Under the pieces are notes generated by a model. It did no database searches. It had not been told where the DNA came from and saw nothing but the letters and a program-made list of their open reading frames with translations. DNA of 6,864 nucleotides, taken from positions 1 to 6,864 of the forward strand of contig CAYNAW010000060.1 in NCBI GenBank assembly GCA_964395545.1, given 5' to 3'. Each line of letters opens with the position of its first letter. The stretch's first letter is position 1. The DNA is from CAYGVX01 sp964395545. Its GTDB lineage: Archaea; Thermoproteota; Bathyarchaeia; Bathyarchaeales; SOJC01. Made by a program: the position numbers and the translations under genes. Of this stretch, positions 1 through 6,002 are shown in pieces.

Positions 1-524
1 ACAAAGTAGCCTCCGCCCCATTTCTTCGCTTCTTCGGTGCCGCTGATGTAGGTTTTCTCGCCGTTGAGCACCCACTGGTCGCCGTCTTTCTTCGCCACGG
101 ATTTGAAGCCCGCCACGTCGGACCCGCCGCTCGCTTCGGTAGACGCGATGCCGATGAACGCGTCGCCTTTGATGGCTTTGCGGATGACGGCCTCGCGGAC
201 GGCTTCACTGCAATACTTGTCGACGACGTATCCCCACGATGATTCCACCAGCCAAAACACCGGAACCGCGATGCTGAGGTCGGCGTAGCCCAGCTCCTCG
301 GCGGCGATGCACGCGGTCACCCAGTCGGCGCCGGCGCCACCGTGTTCCTCGGGCGCGGTCATGATCAGCAAGCCCAGCTCGGACATGCGTCGGACTAGAG
401 ACTGGGGAATCTCGCCGTGCGTGTCCATCTCGCGGATCTTGTCTAGGGGGAGATGTTTCCGGCACCACTCCCGCAGGGCAGTGCGGAACAGGTCTTGTTC
501 TTCGTTGAAGCTGAAATCAACCAT
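1..524 (-). CDS. Acyl-CoA dehydrogenase, N-terminal part (cut by window edge)
   Basis: FAD-dependent alpha,beta-dehydrogenation of an acyl-CoA; the 174 codons present cover the helical N-terminal domain and the start of the central beta domain. Visible landmarks are the opening MVDFSFNEEQDLFR, the segment EEHGGAGADWVTACIAAEEL (about residues 59-78), the FAD/substrate-loop motif STEASGGSD (128-136) and WVLNGEKTYIS (151-161), all in the family's usual order. The catalytic Glu and the C-terminal domain lie beyond base 1, so chain-length specificity cannot be read. The ATG at 524 has GAGGGA five bases upstream. It is the fourth minus-strand gene after hdrA, hdrC and hdrB and begins 82 bases beyond the hdrB stop. 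Family knowledge: such enzymes usually pass electrons to ETF; the Hdr neighbourhood suggests, by inference, a link to that complex. Alternatives within the superfamily, such as acyl-CoA oxidase, seem unlikely in an anaerobe. Confidence 0.93.
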   Translation of the reverse strand, partial: MVDFSFNEEQDLFRTALREWCRKHLPLDKIREMDTHGEIPQSLVRRMSELGLLIMTAPEEHGGAGADWVTACIAAEELGYADLSIAVPVFWLVESSWGYVVDKYCSEAVREAVIRKAIKGDAFIGIASTEASGGSDVAGFKSVAKKDGDQWVLNGEKTYISGTEEAKKWGGGYF

Positions 525-529
525 ACAGG

Positions 530-546
530 TTCCCTCGAAGAGGGAA
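530..546. promoter_or_regulatory. Perfect palindrome in the leader of the acyl-CoA dehydrogenase gene
   Basis: TTCCCTC-GAA-GAGGGAA is a perfect 7-bp inverted repeat with a 3-base centre, ending five bases before the ATG at 524. The GAGGG ribosome site of the gene is one arm of it. It also overlaps the transcription start predicted from the TATA-like box at 562-571. It could be a repressor operator, or an RNA hairpin with a UUC loop that hides the ribosome site. The sequence shows the symmetry; either function is inference. Confidence 0.55.
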
Positions 547-561
547 TAGTCTCGTTGCCCG

Positions 562-571
562 TCATATAAGC
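562..571 (-). promoter_or_regulatory. TATA-like box for the acyl-CoA dehydrogenase gene
   Basis: On the minus strand this reads CTTATATGAC, a fair archaeal TATA box, in the 82-base gap after hdrB. A start about 25 bases downstream would fall near 541 and give a leader of about 17 bases. It suggests the dehydrogenase can be transcribed separately from hdrACB, although read-through is also possible because no clear terminator is visible after hdrB. Confidence 0.4.
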
Positions 572-606
572 GTTGCCAAGTGGTCGACGATTGAGAAAGG
601 CATGAT

Positions 607-1482
607 CTAGCCTGATTGTAAACCGAATTTCTCGGGGACGAAGCTTCGATTTAGATGAAGCCCGAGTTGTGTCTGGTCAATTCCCAGGGCAAGTCCCAGG
701 AGCTGGGTGTAATAGACAACGGGGACGGACAGCTGGCCGCCCACCGTGGCGGCGGCGTCTTTCTGTCGGGCGTCGTACATTATGTGACAGTATGGACAGA
801 CGTCGACCAGCCCGTCGACATCGCGTGTTTGAACCGCTTTCAGTTTGGCACCGGCAAGGCTCAGTGCCGCGTCCTCATGCGAGTACAGCAACGCGGCGCC
901 GCAGCAGTCCAGTTTCTCCGCATAGTCTGAAACCTCGGCTCCCAATGCGGCAACCAAGGCATCCAGCTTCCGAGGATTCTCGGGGCAGTCGGGTCGCCCG
1001 ATTTCGCTGGGTCTGATTACCTGACATCCCGGATGCACCGCGAACTTCAAGCCTTTGAGCGGCCTCTTCACACGACTTTTGATTGTGTCAACTTTGACTT
1101 GGTCATGCAGGAGGTCGATGATGTGCCAAATCTTGACCCTTGGAGGATACTTCAGTCCTTCTTCGTGAAGGGACGCGTCGATTCTGCTGCGCGTCTCCTG
1201 GTCGCGCTCTATCCGGTGTTGCGTTTCAGTGAGCATGAAATGGCATTCGTTGCAGGGCACCAGCACATCCGTCAAGCCGGCGAGATTAGTGAGCGCTAAG
1301 TTTCTTGCAGAAAGATACGTGGACGCCGAAGAGTTCACACTTCGTATCGGCCCGCCACAGCACGAGGTCCCCTTCAAGTCCACCAGCTCGATATTCAACC
1401 GAGGCAGCACTTGCCGGACGGACATTTCGTAGGCATACTGTTGTGTCGGGATTTTGCATCCCCAGTAGACTGCCACGTTCAC
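607..1482 (-). CDS. hdrB: Heterodisulfide reductase subunit B (two CCG domains)
   Basis: HdrB carries the catalytic site of heterodisulfide reductase: in characterised methanogen enzymes its two CCG domains each bind a noncubane [4Fe-4S] cluster that splits CoM-S-S-CoB. Both CCG motifs are intact here: C9-X31-C41C42-X34-C77-X2-C80 and C153-X39-C193C194-X34-C229-X2-C232. The length of 291 residues is usual for HdrB. The chosen start is GTG at 1482, with GGAGG eight bases upstream inside the end of hdrC; a second GTG at 1476 is possible and removes only two residues. The gene starts four bases after the hdrC stop, so it is translated from the same message. In a non-methanogen the substrate is probably another disulfide or an electron-transfer partner; nothing in the window identifies it. 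Confidence 0.95.
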   Translation of the reverse strand: MNVAVYWGCKIPTQQYAYEMSVRQVLPRLNIELVDLKGTSCCGGPIRSVNSSASTYLSARNLALTNLAGLTDVLVPCNECHFMLTETQHRIERDQETRSRIDASLHEEGLKYPPRVKIWHIIDLLHDQVKVDTIKSRVKRPLKGLKFAVHPGCQVIRPSEIGRPDCPENPRKLDALVAALGAEVSDYAEKLDCCGAALLYSHEDAALSLAGAKLKAVQTRDVDGLVDVCPYCHIMYDARQKDAAATVGGQLSVPVVYYTQLLGLALGIDQTQLGLHLNRSFVPEKFGLQSG

Positions 1483-1486
1483 TCCT

Positions 1487-1993
1487 TCATCCTCCGAGCC
1501 ACTTCATGAAAAGTGCCTTAAACTGGTCATCCGCGTACTGCATCTTCGGCAGCCCTAACGCGTCGCGGTCGAAGGGTTGCATGTCCCTTGACGTCGCTGT
1601 CAGCTCGGGCTGCGTGAGACCTGTTTCCAGAATCTGTGCCACGGCTTTCATGTACGCTTCGGGCACTTTGGCTTCTCTTTCAACTGCCAGATTCCTCAGG
1701 GCGATGATAATATTGTACGGCGAGGCCTTCTGGGGGCATCGTTCGCGACATTTTAGGCATGACGCGCACGTCCAGATGACGTCTGAGGAGGCGAGTTCCT
1801 CGACGAACCCCGAGCCTACTAGCAGCGTGATTTCGTGCGGCTTCAACTCGAGAAGTTTCAGGGATGTGCAGCCGCTGGTGCAACGCATGCATTGGAAGCA
1901 TTCTTCAGGGCGGATGCCCCACAGTTGGCTCAGGACCTTCTTGCGCAGTTCCTTGTTCGGCTTGGCCATCGTCATCAAATCCGTGAGACTCAT
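1487..1993 (-). CDS. hdrC: Heterodisulfide reductase subunit C (2x[4Fe-4S])
   Basis: HdrC is the small iron-sulfur subunit that relays electrons from the flavin of HdrA to the clusters of HdrB. The 168-residue product has two classical ferredoxin motifs: C32-X2-C35-X2-C38-X3-C42 and C76-X2-C79-X2-C82-X3-C86-P. No membrane segment is visible, so it is the soluble HdrC type and not the membrane-bound HdrDE type. The ATG at 1993 overlaps the hdrA stop as ATGA, and GGAGG lies nine bases upstream within hdrA, pointing to translational coupling. The order hdrA-hdrC-hdrB keeps all three subunits in one transcript. Length and cysteine spacing are normal and no oddity is seen. Confidence 0.95.
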   Translation of the reverse strand: MSLTDLMTMAKPNKELRKKVLSQLWGIRPEECFQCMRCTSGCTSLKLLELKPHEITLLVGSGFVEELASSDVIWTCASCLKCRERCPQKASPYNIIIALRNLAVEREAKVPEAYMKAVAQILETGLTQPELTATSRDMQPFDRDALGLPKMQYADDQFKALFMKWLGG

Positions 1994-3984
1994 TTTTCCG
2001 CTCCTCCGTGGGTGGCTGCCCGAACCTGTGCTCGGATTTGCGCCTGCCGATAGTGCTGCATATCAATTGCACGTGTGGGGCAAGTCACGGCACATGCACC
2101 GCAGCCTTGACAGACCGCTTCCAACACCTTGGCAACGCTCTTCGTCTCGGCCCCCACCATCCTGACTTCCATCTCAATGGCTTGGTATGGACACACGGAG
2201 GTGCAGATGCTGCAGCCACTGCAGAGGTCTTCGTCGATTGTCGCGATGAGAGGCTCGATTTCCACTTCACCTGAAACCAGTAACGCGGCGGCTCGCATGG
2301 CAGCGCCGCTGGCTTGTGCCACGGTATCCGGGATATCCTTCGGGCTTTGGCAGGCACCGGCCAGGAATATGCCTCGGCTCGGCGTCTCGAGTGGTCGCAG
2401 TTTGGGGTGAACTTCTAAGAAGAAGCCGTCGGGGCTTCGAGGTATACGGAGGATGCGCTGCAACTGGGAGTAGTCTGGTGAGGGCACCAGCCCCGCGGCG
2501 AGGACTACCAAGTCGGCGCGAACCTCGACGAGCTTGCTGGTGTCCGGTTCATACACGTCAAAGTGCAGTGACCCGTCCGGTTGGGCCTTCACGTCTGAGG
2601 GGAGCCCTTTCACAAAGTGGATGTCCATCCGGCGGGCACGATTGTAAAACTCCTCATACGCCTTGCCGAAGGCCCGCATATCGTTGTAACAGACGTACGT
2701 ATCCACGTCGTCGCCCAGCTTTTCCTTGACAAGGATCGCCTGCTTCAACGTGATCATGCAGCCCACGCGGCAGCAGTACTCGCAGAACCGCTTGTCCCGA
2801 CTGCCGACGCATTGGATGAAGGCGATGCTTCGGGGCGGCTGTCCTGTCGAGGGACAGAGTATCTTGCCCTCGGTGGGTCCGGCGGCATTGCACAATCGCT
2901 CGAACTCCAGGTTGGTGACCACGTTCTTGCCGTGCCCATAGCCCAGCTCAGGCATCAATGAGGCGTCAAACACGCTCGAGCCGACGGCCATCACGATGGC
3001 ACCCACTGTGAGGGTGATGGTTTCGGGTTCTTGTTCAAAGTCGATGGCTCCGGCTTCACAGGCTGGCAGGCATTTGCCGCACACGTCCTTCTGGTATTTC
3101 AGGCGCAAGCAGTGCTCGGGGTCGATGGTGGCCACTTTGGGAACCGCTTGGGGCGAGTAGATGGATATGGCTTTCGTCTGGCTCAGGTTTTCGTTGAACC
3201 TGTCGGGCACCGTGACGGGGCACGCGTGGGTGCAGAGTTCGCAGCCGACGCACTTGTGTTCGTCCACGTACCTAGGCTCTTTCACGACTGAAACTCGGTA
3301 GTTTCCGACGTGGCCCTCCAAGTCTGTGATTTCCGCGTTGGTGATAAGCTCGATGTTGGGATGCTTCGCGACGTCGACCATCTTCGGGGTGAGGATGCAG
3401 GCGCTGCAGTCCAGGGTGGGGAAGGTTTTGTCCAGCTGGGCCATGCGGCCGCCGATGCTCGGCGCTTTCTCCACGAGGTGGACTTTGAGCCCGATGTCGG
3501 CTATGTCCAACGCGGCTTGAATTCCCGCGATGCCGCCCCCGACGACGAGGACGCTCTTTTTGGCTTTGATTATGCCTGTTTCGAGGGGTTCTAGGTGTGC
3601 TGCGCGGGCAACGGCGATTTTGACGAGTTCTTTGGCCTTCGCCGTGGCTCGTTCCGGCTTCTCGGTGTGGCACCAGGAGTCTTGTTCGCGGATGTTGACC
3701 ATTTCCATCAGGTACGGATTCAGGTGGGCTTCCTTCACCGCTCGACGGAACGTTTCTTCGTGCATCCTGGGGGAGCAAGAGGCAATCACAACCCTGTCGA
3801 GCCGGTGTTTCTTGATGTCGTCTTGGATGGCGTGTTGTCCCGTGTCGGAGCAGAGGTACTTGTTTTCCCGTGCCACCTCCACGTTAGGAAGGGTCGCCGC
3901 GTATTCCGCGACGCGTTTGACGTCGACTACTCCCGCGATGTTCAATCCGCAGTGGCAGACGTAGACGCCGATGCGAACCAACAA
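1990..3984 (-). CDS. hdrA: Heterodisulfide reductase subunit A (FAD, iron-sulfur)
   Basis: HdrA is the flavin subunit of the HdrABC complex, where FAD splits or merges electron pairs between partners of different potential. Order of parts in the 664 residues: an N-terminal domain opening VRIGVYVCHCG; an FAD-binding GGGIAG at 149-154 with the glutamate of LVEKAPSIGGRM following; an inserted ferredoxin-like part with C245/C248/C251/C255 and C292/C302/C305/C309; a cysteine cluster C392, C401, C404, C405, C409; and two C-terminal [4Fe-4S] motifs, C588/C591/C594/C598 and C625/C628/C631/C635. Length is usual for the family. There is no ATG: the frame opens right after a TAG at 3985-3987, so TTG at 3984 or 3981 must start it, with only a weak AGGA upstream. 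No fused MvhD or second HdrA copy is present. Its electron donor is not identifiable here. Confidence 0.95.
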   Translation of the reverse strand: MLVRIGVYVCHCGLNIAGVVDVKRVAEYAATLPNVEVARENKYLCSDTGQHAIQDDIKKHRLDRVVIASCSPRMHEETFRRAVKEAHLNPYLMEMVNIREQDSWCHTEKPERATAKAKELVKIAVARAAHLEPLETGIIKAKKSVLVVGGGIAGIQAALDIADIGLKVHLVEKAPSIGGRMAQLDKTFPTLDCSACILTPKMVDVAKHPNIELITNAEITDLEGHVGNYRVSVVKEPRYVDEHKCVGCELCTHACPVTVPDRFNENLSQTKAISIYSPQAVPKVATIDPEHCLRLKYQKDVCGKCLPACEAGAIDFEQEPETITLTVGAIVMAVGSSVFDASLMPELGYGHGKNVVTNLEFERLCNAAGPTEGKILCPSTGQPPRSIAFIQCVGSRDKRFCEYCCRVGCMITLKQAILVKEKLGDDVDTYVCYNDMRAFGKAYEEFYNRARRMDIHFVKGLPSDVKAQPDGSLHFDVYEPDTSKLVEVRADLVVLAAGLVPSPDYSQLQRILRIPRSPDGFFLEVHPKLRPLETPSRGIFLAGACQSPKDIPDTVAQASGAAMRAAALLVSGEVEIEPLIATIDEDLCSGCSICTSVCPYQAIEMEVRMVGAETKSVAKVLEAVCQGCGACAVTCPTRAIDMQHYRQAQIRAQVRAATHGGAEK

Positions 3985-4142
3985 CTAACCGTCCTGGTCT
4001 GGCTGTAGAGTAATGAGGGAATCCTTGAACCATTTATCTATTACTGAAGAAAGGCTGTTGGACCGGCTCGTCTGAGTTGCCGATGGCAGGATGAAAGTCT
4101 TATTAGCCGTGTGTTTGACATGGCTGTTGAGGAAACAGCCAG
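3985..4142. promoter_or_regulatory. Divergent promoter region between hdrA and the aminotransferase gene
   Basis: This 158-base gap lies between two divergent genes. For hdrA, minus-strand AATAGATAAATG (about 4029-4040) is a weak TATA-like stretch that would place the start near 4010. For the plus-strand gene, TGAAAGTCTTATTAG (4092-4106) resembles a BRE followed by a TATA box and would start transcription near 4129. The AT-rich stretch at 4032-4043 can be read as a TATA box on either strand. GGCTGTAG or GGCTGTTG occurs three times on the plus strand, at 4001, 4053 and 4122. No small ORF or RNA gene is evident. Confidence 0.4.
4122..4140. promoter_or_regulatory. Perfect palindrome carrying the ribosome site of the aminotransferase gene
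   Basis: GGCTGTT-GAGGA-AACAGCC is a perfect 7-bp inverted repeat with a 5-base centre. The centre holds GAGG, the only good Shine-Dalgarno match, ten bases ahead of the ATG at 4143. If transcribed in full, an RNA hairpin would display the ribosome site in its loop. If transcription starts near 4129, as the TATA-like box at about 4100-4105 suggests, it is better read as a DNA operator over the start site. Confidence 0.5.
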
Positions 4143-5249
4143 ATGGATATGATTCCCATCAACAGACCTCTTCTTAATGAAAAAGAGGTGAAGGCGGTTG
4201 CTACAGTGCTCCGGAGCGGTGTGCTCACCTGTCGTGCCGAGAGCGGCTCGGCGGTGGGCCGATTTGAGAGGGCTTTTGCGAAGTTCGCCGGGGCTGGGCA
4301 TGCTTTTGCGGTGAACAGCGGCACCGCTGCGCTGCACCTGTCACTCCTAGCGTCGGGCGTCGGCCACGGGGATGAAGTGGTGGTGCCGAGTTTTACATTC
4401 GTAGCGACGGCTGAAACCGTGATGTTGGCGGGTGCGACGCCTGTGTTCGTCGACATAGACCTCGACACGTATAATGTTGAGCCCGAGAAGATCGAGAAGG
4501 CGATAACGAAGCGGACCCGCGCCGTCGTGCCCGTTGACCTGTTCGGATTGCCCGCGGACGTAAAGCCCATTCGCGAAGCAGCGGATAGGCATAACGTGAT
4601 AATCATTGAGGATGCGGCTCAGGCTCACGGTGCACGGTACCGCGGGAAGCCTGCCGGATGCTTTGCGGACCTCGCGTGCTGGAGTTTCTACGCGAGCAAG
4701 AATATGACGACGGGCGAGGGCGGGATGGTAACCACGAACAGTGACGACTTTGCAACGAAGCTGCCCGTCATGCGGACGCACGGTGAAAGTGGTGAGTACG
4801 TTTCGACGATGATTGGCGGGAACTTCCGCATGCCTGAGATGGAGGCCGCAGTTGGGCTCGTGCAGCTTAGTAAGCTGCCGAGGTTCCTGAAGCTGAGAAG
4901 TAGGAATGCTGCGAGGCTTGCGTCTCGCCTTCGGAGTGTTGAGGGATTGCAGTTGCCAACCGTACCCAGAGGCTTGGGGCATAGTTGGTATCTTTTCACG
5001 GTGAGGCTGAAAGATGGAGATAAGAGGAAGCGGAATAGGATAGTGGGGGAGTTGAGGAAGCGAGGGGTCGGCGCCACTGTCTATTATCCTGTGCCCATTC
5101 ACCGTATGCCTTTCTATCGCAGGTTCTGCCAGCGGCGGTTGCCCAATACTGAGAAAGCGGCACGACAGGTCTTCTCTCTTCCAGTCCATCCAGCGGTGAC
5201 AGAGGAGCAGGTTGACTACATCGCGTCGTCTCTGAAGGAACTACTTTAA
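4143..5249 (+). CDS. DegT/DnrJ/EryC1/StrS-family PLP aminotransferase
   Basis: Enzymes of this family add an amino group, usually from glutamate or glutamine, to a keto-sugar nucleotide, for surface glycans or N-glycans. The 368-residue product is full length. Visible are the N-terminal INRPLLNEKEV, the phosphate-binding NSGTAALHLSL (58-68), VVPSFTFVATAE (80-91), the PLP-ring aspartate D157 in IIEDAAQAHGA, and the Schiff-base lysine K186 in SFYASKNMTTGEGG. HPAVTEEQVDYI near the C-terminus is also typical. ATG at 4143 is preferred because GAGG lies ten bases upstream; ATG at 4149 would be too far from it. It stands alone, divergent from hdrA, with no nucleotide-sugar dehydratase or glycosyltransferase beside it, so the exact sugar cannot be named; perosamine-type or UDP-4-amino sugars are options. 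Terminator-like hairpins follow. Confidence 0.95.
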   Translation: MDMIPINRPLLNEKEVKAVATVLRSGVLTCRAESGSAVGRFERAFAKFAGAGHAFAVNSGTAALHLSLLASGVGHGDEVVVPSFTFVATAETVMLAGATPVFVDIDLDTYNVEPEKIEKAITKRTRAVVPVDLFGLPADVKPIREAADRHNVIIIEDAAQAHGARYRGKPAGCFADLACWSFYASKNMTTGEGGMVTTNSDDFATKLPVMRTHGESGEYVSTMIGGNFRMPEMEAAVGLVQLSKLPRFLKLRSRNAARLASRLRSVEGLQLPTVPRGLGHSWYLFTVRLKDGDKRKRNRIVGELRKRGVGATVYYPVPIHRMPFYRRFCQRRLPNTEKAARQVFSLPVHPAVTEEQVDYIASSLKELL

Positions 5250-5315
5250 TGCACTAGGCTAATGGTAACTATGCCGCACAAAGATAAGAGGAGTTCAGTG
5301 GGGATGATGTGGCCG

Positions 5316-5358
5316 TCCCAGACCTCTGGTCGTGCTCTGGGAAGGTGTCATGATTTTT
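5316..5358 (+). terminator. Stem-loop plus T run behind the aminotransferase gene
   Basis: TCCCAGA (5316-5322) pairs perfectly with TCTGGGA (5336-5342) around a 13-base loop. The loop region can also form competing hairpins such as CCAGA-CC-TCTGG. Five T residues follow at 5354-5358. It lies 67 bases after the aminotransferase stop. Archaeal termination needs mainly a U run, so the T run may matter more than the stem. Confidence 0.4.
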
Positions 5359-5376
5359 CCTTCTTGTAGAAGGTTT
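5359..5376 (+). terminator. Second compact hairpin followed by TTT
   Basis: CCTTCT-TGT-AGAAGG is a perfect 6-bp stem with a 3-base loop, preceded by TTTTT and followed by TTTATAT. It may be a backup terminator for the aminotransferase transcript. The TTTATAT beside it could instead be a TATA box, so its role is uncertain. Confidence 0.35.
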
Positions 5377-5560
5377 ATATGTTCTCGGGTACTACGGTTG
5401 AAAATTGTTTCGTTGTTCGCGGCAATTCTTCTATGGGTCCCTAAAATGCCCTGTGATGGTGTTTGTCTGTTTAAATAGATATAAAGCATATATGGTATGC
5501 CTGCCTATATCTCAGTACCGAGTGCTTATGTGGCGTCGTGTCGTGTTGACGGGACACCTT

Positions 5561-5708
5561 TTGGCCAAACCCAAGAAGAACCGCGGGAAAGACATTCAGT
5601 GCAACCATGACTACTGCGGCAAAGTGTCCGACCCTGGAGACGTCGCGTATAGTCGCCGGGCGGCGCCATGAAAACCTGCTACGTGTGCGAACAGTGCTAT
5701 CGTTTTAG
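5561..5708 (+). pseudogene. Small zinc-ribbon-like protein gene, split by apparent frameshifts
   Basis: Two overlapping frames together look like one small zinc-binding protein of about 50 residues. The first, from TTG 5561 (or ATG 5528), starts LAKPKKNRGKDIQ, has C14-X4-C19 in CNHDYC, and runs DPGDVAYSRRAAP to a TGA at 5669-5671. The second starts at ATG 5668, overlapping as ATGA, reads MKTCYVCEQCYRF and brings C-X2-C-X2-C. Joined by a -1 shift near 5665 they give a paired-knuckle cysteine pattern. After CYRF the second frame runs on without recognisable content into antisense of the next gene; one extra T in the run at 5703-5706 would end the protein at once with TAG at 5706-5708. I do not recognise the family and infer zinc binding from cysteines only. 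It could be a decayed gene, two coupled ORFs, or a sequence with missing bases. Confidence 0.45.
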
Positions 5709-5741
5709 GGTCTTATGTACGTCGCCAAACGCTGAAACAGA

Positions 5742-5750
5742 GCGCGCGCA
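5742..5750. repeat. Alternating GC run (GC)4A
   Basis: GCGCGCGCA, an alternating purine-pyrimidine run able in principle to adopt Z-DNA, lies six bases beyond the stop of the minus-strand lysine-rich micro-ORF (5756-5821). Two similar runs bracket the other basic micro-ORF near the right end. Confidence 0.6.
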
Positions 5751-5755
5751 GAATG

Positions 5756-5821
5756 TTATTTCCCCACTTTCTTCGCATGCTTCTTCTTCTTTTGAGCATT
5801 CTTCTTTTTCAGTGAAGGCAT
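5756..5821 (-). CDS. Lysine-rich micro-protein, 21 residues
   Basis: A very short ORF encodes a peptide starting MPSLKKKNAQ, with ten lysines in 21 residues, one histidine and no acidic residue, ending in TAA at 5756-5758. Its length alone would not support a gene, but the signals around it do. GGAGGT lies upstream with seven bases between GGAGG and the ATG at 5821, a near-ideal archaeal ribosome site. A BRE/TATA-like CAAAGCCTTTAAAAAG sits further upstream and implies a leader of about 30 bases. A competing start at 5825 in another frame would give an acidic 42-residue product but is only two bases from GGAGGT, too close. I recognise no family. Such a peptide could bind DNA or RNA or a ribosomal partner; this is inference from charge. 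Confidence 0.5.
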   Translation of the reverse strand: MPSLKKKNAQKKKKHAKKVGK

Positions 5822-5827
5822 ACATTA

Positions 5828-5833
5828 ACCTCC
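5828..5833 (-). promoter_or_regulatory. Strong ribosome binding site of the lysine-rich micro-ORF
   Basis: The minus strand reads GGAGGT, complementary to the archaeal 16S tail, followed by TAATGT and the ATG at 5821. This spacing decides between the two overlapping ATG starts (5821 and 5825) in favour of 5821. Confidence 0.65.
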
Positions 5834-5874
5834 AGGACTGGTGCCTACCTTTAGTGATGTTACCATCCTTAGGC

Positions 5875-5882
5875 TTTTTAAA
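5875..5882 (-). promoter_or_regulatory. TATA box of the lysine-rich micro-ORF
   Basis: The minus strand reads TTTAAAAA preceded by CACAAAGCC, a fair BRE plus TATA arrangement. Transcription would begin near 5852, about 20 bases before the ribosome site. GCGCGC lies eight bases upstream of the box (5891-5896). The near-symmetric CTTTTTAAAG could also act toward the plus strand, where no convincing gene follows. Confidence 0.45.
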
Positions 5883-5972
5883 GGCTTTGTGCGCGCTTTC
5901 ATCAATAAAACTAGGGAATCCGTGCAGAAAATTACTGAATTCAGCGGGAAGAGGATAACCTGCTCGGCGCAG

Positions 5973-5977
5973 AAAAA
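5973..5977 (-). terminator. T run after the dockerin-like gene
   Basis: The minus strand carries CCTCTTTTTCTG here, 26 bases beyond the TAA at 6003-6005 and ahead of the micro-ORF promoter. A T run of this kind is enough for weak archaeal termination. No stem precedes it. Confidence 0.3.
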
Positions 5978-6002
5978 GAGGAGAGAGCTGGGGGGCTGCT
6001 GT

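Larger units (their letters stand above)
5250..5560. other. Non-coding stretch after the aminotransferase gene
   Basis: No convincing gene is seen in these 311 bases. The first part has two consecutive hairpins with T runs that may end the aminotransferase transcript. The second part is AT-rich with several TATA-like sites: TTTATAT (5374-5380), TTTAAATAG (5470-5478), the palindrome CATATATG (5487-5494) and CCTATATC (5506-5513). Any of the last three could serve the small zinc-ribbon gene that follows. A 35-codon ORF from ATG 5262 lacks a ribosome site and recognisable content. I see no tRNA-like T-loop here. Confidence 0.45.

Noticed and set aside
1305..2165. A 286-codon plus-strand open frame across hdrB and hdrC
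   Set aside because: It is antisense to two genes with intact cluster-binding motifs, has low-complexity Ser/Arg-rich content and matches no family; long antisense frames are common in GC-rich codon patterns.
1990..3984. Possible selenocysteine in HdrA, as in some methanogens
   Set aside because: The frame has no internal TGA, and all expected cluster ligands are ordinary cysteine codons.
4347..5189. A 280-codon minus-strand open frame inside the aminotransferase gene
   Set aside because: The plus strand carries every motif of a DegT-family enzyme over this stretch; the antisense product has no recognisable motif.
5304..5310. ATGATGT resembling box C of a C/D guide RNA
   Set aside because: One mismatch to RTGATGA, and no properly spaced D, C' and D' boxes were found.
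5262..5369. A 35-codon ORF just after the aminotransferase gene
   Set aside because: It lacks a ribosome site and runs through both arms of the terminator-like stem, with no recognisable content.
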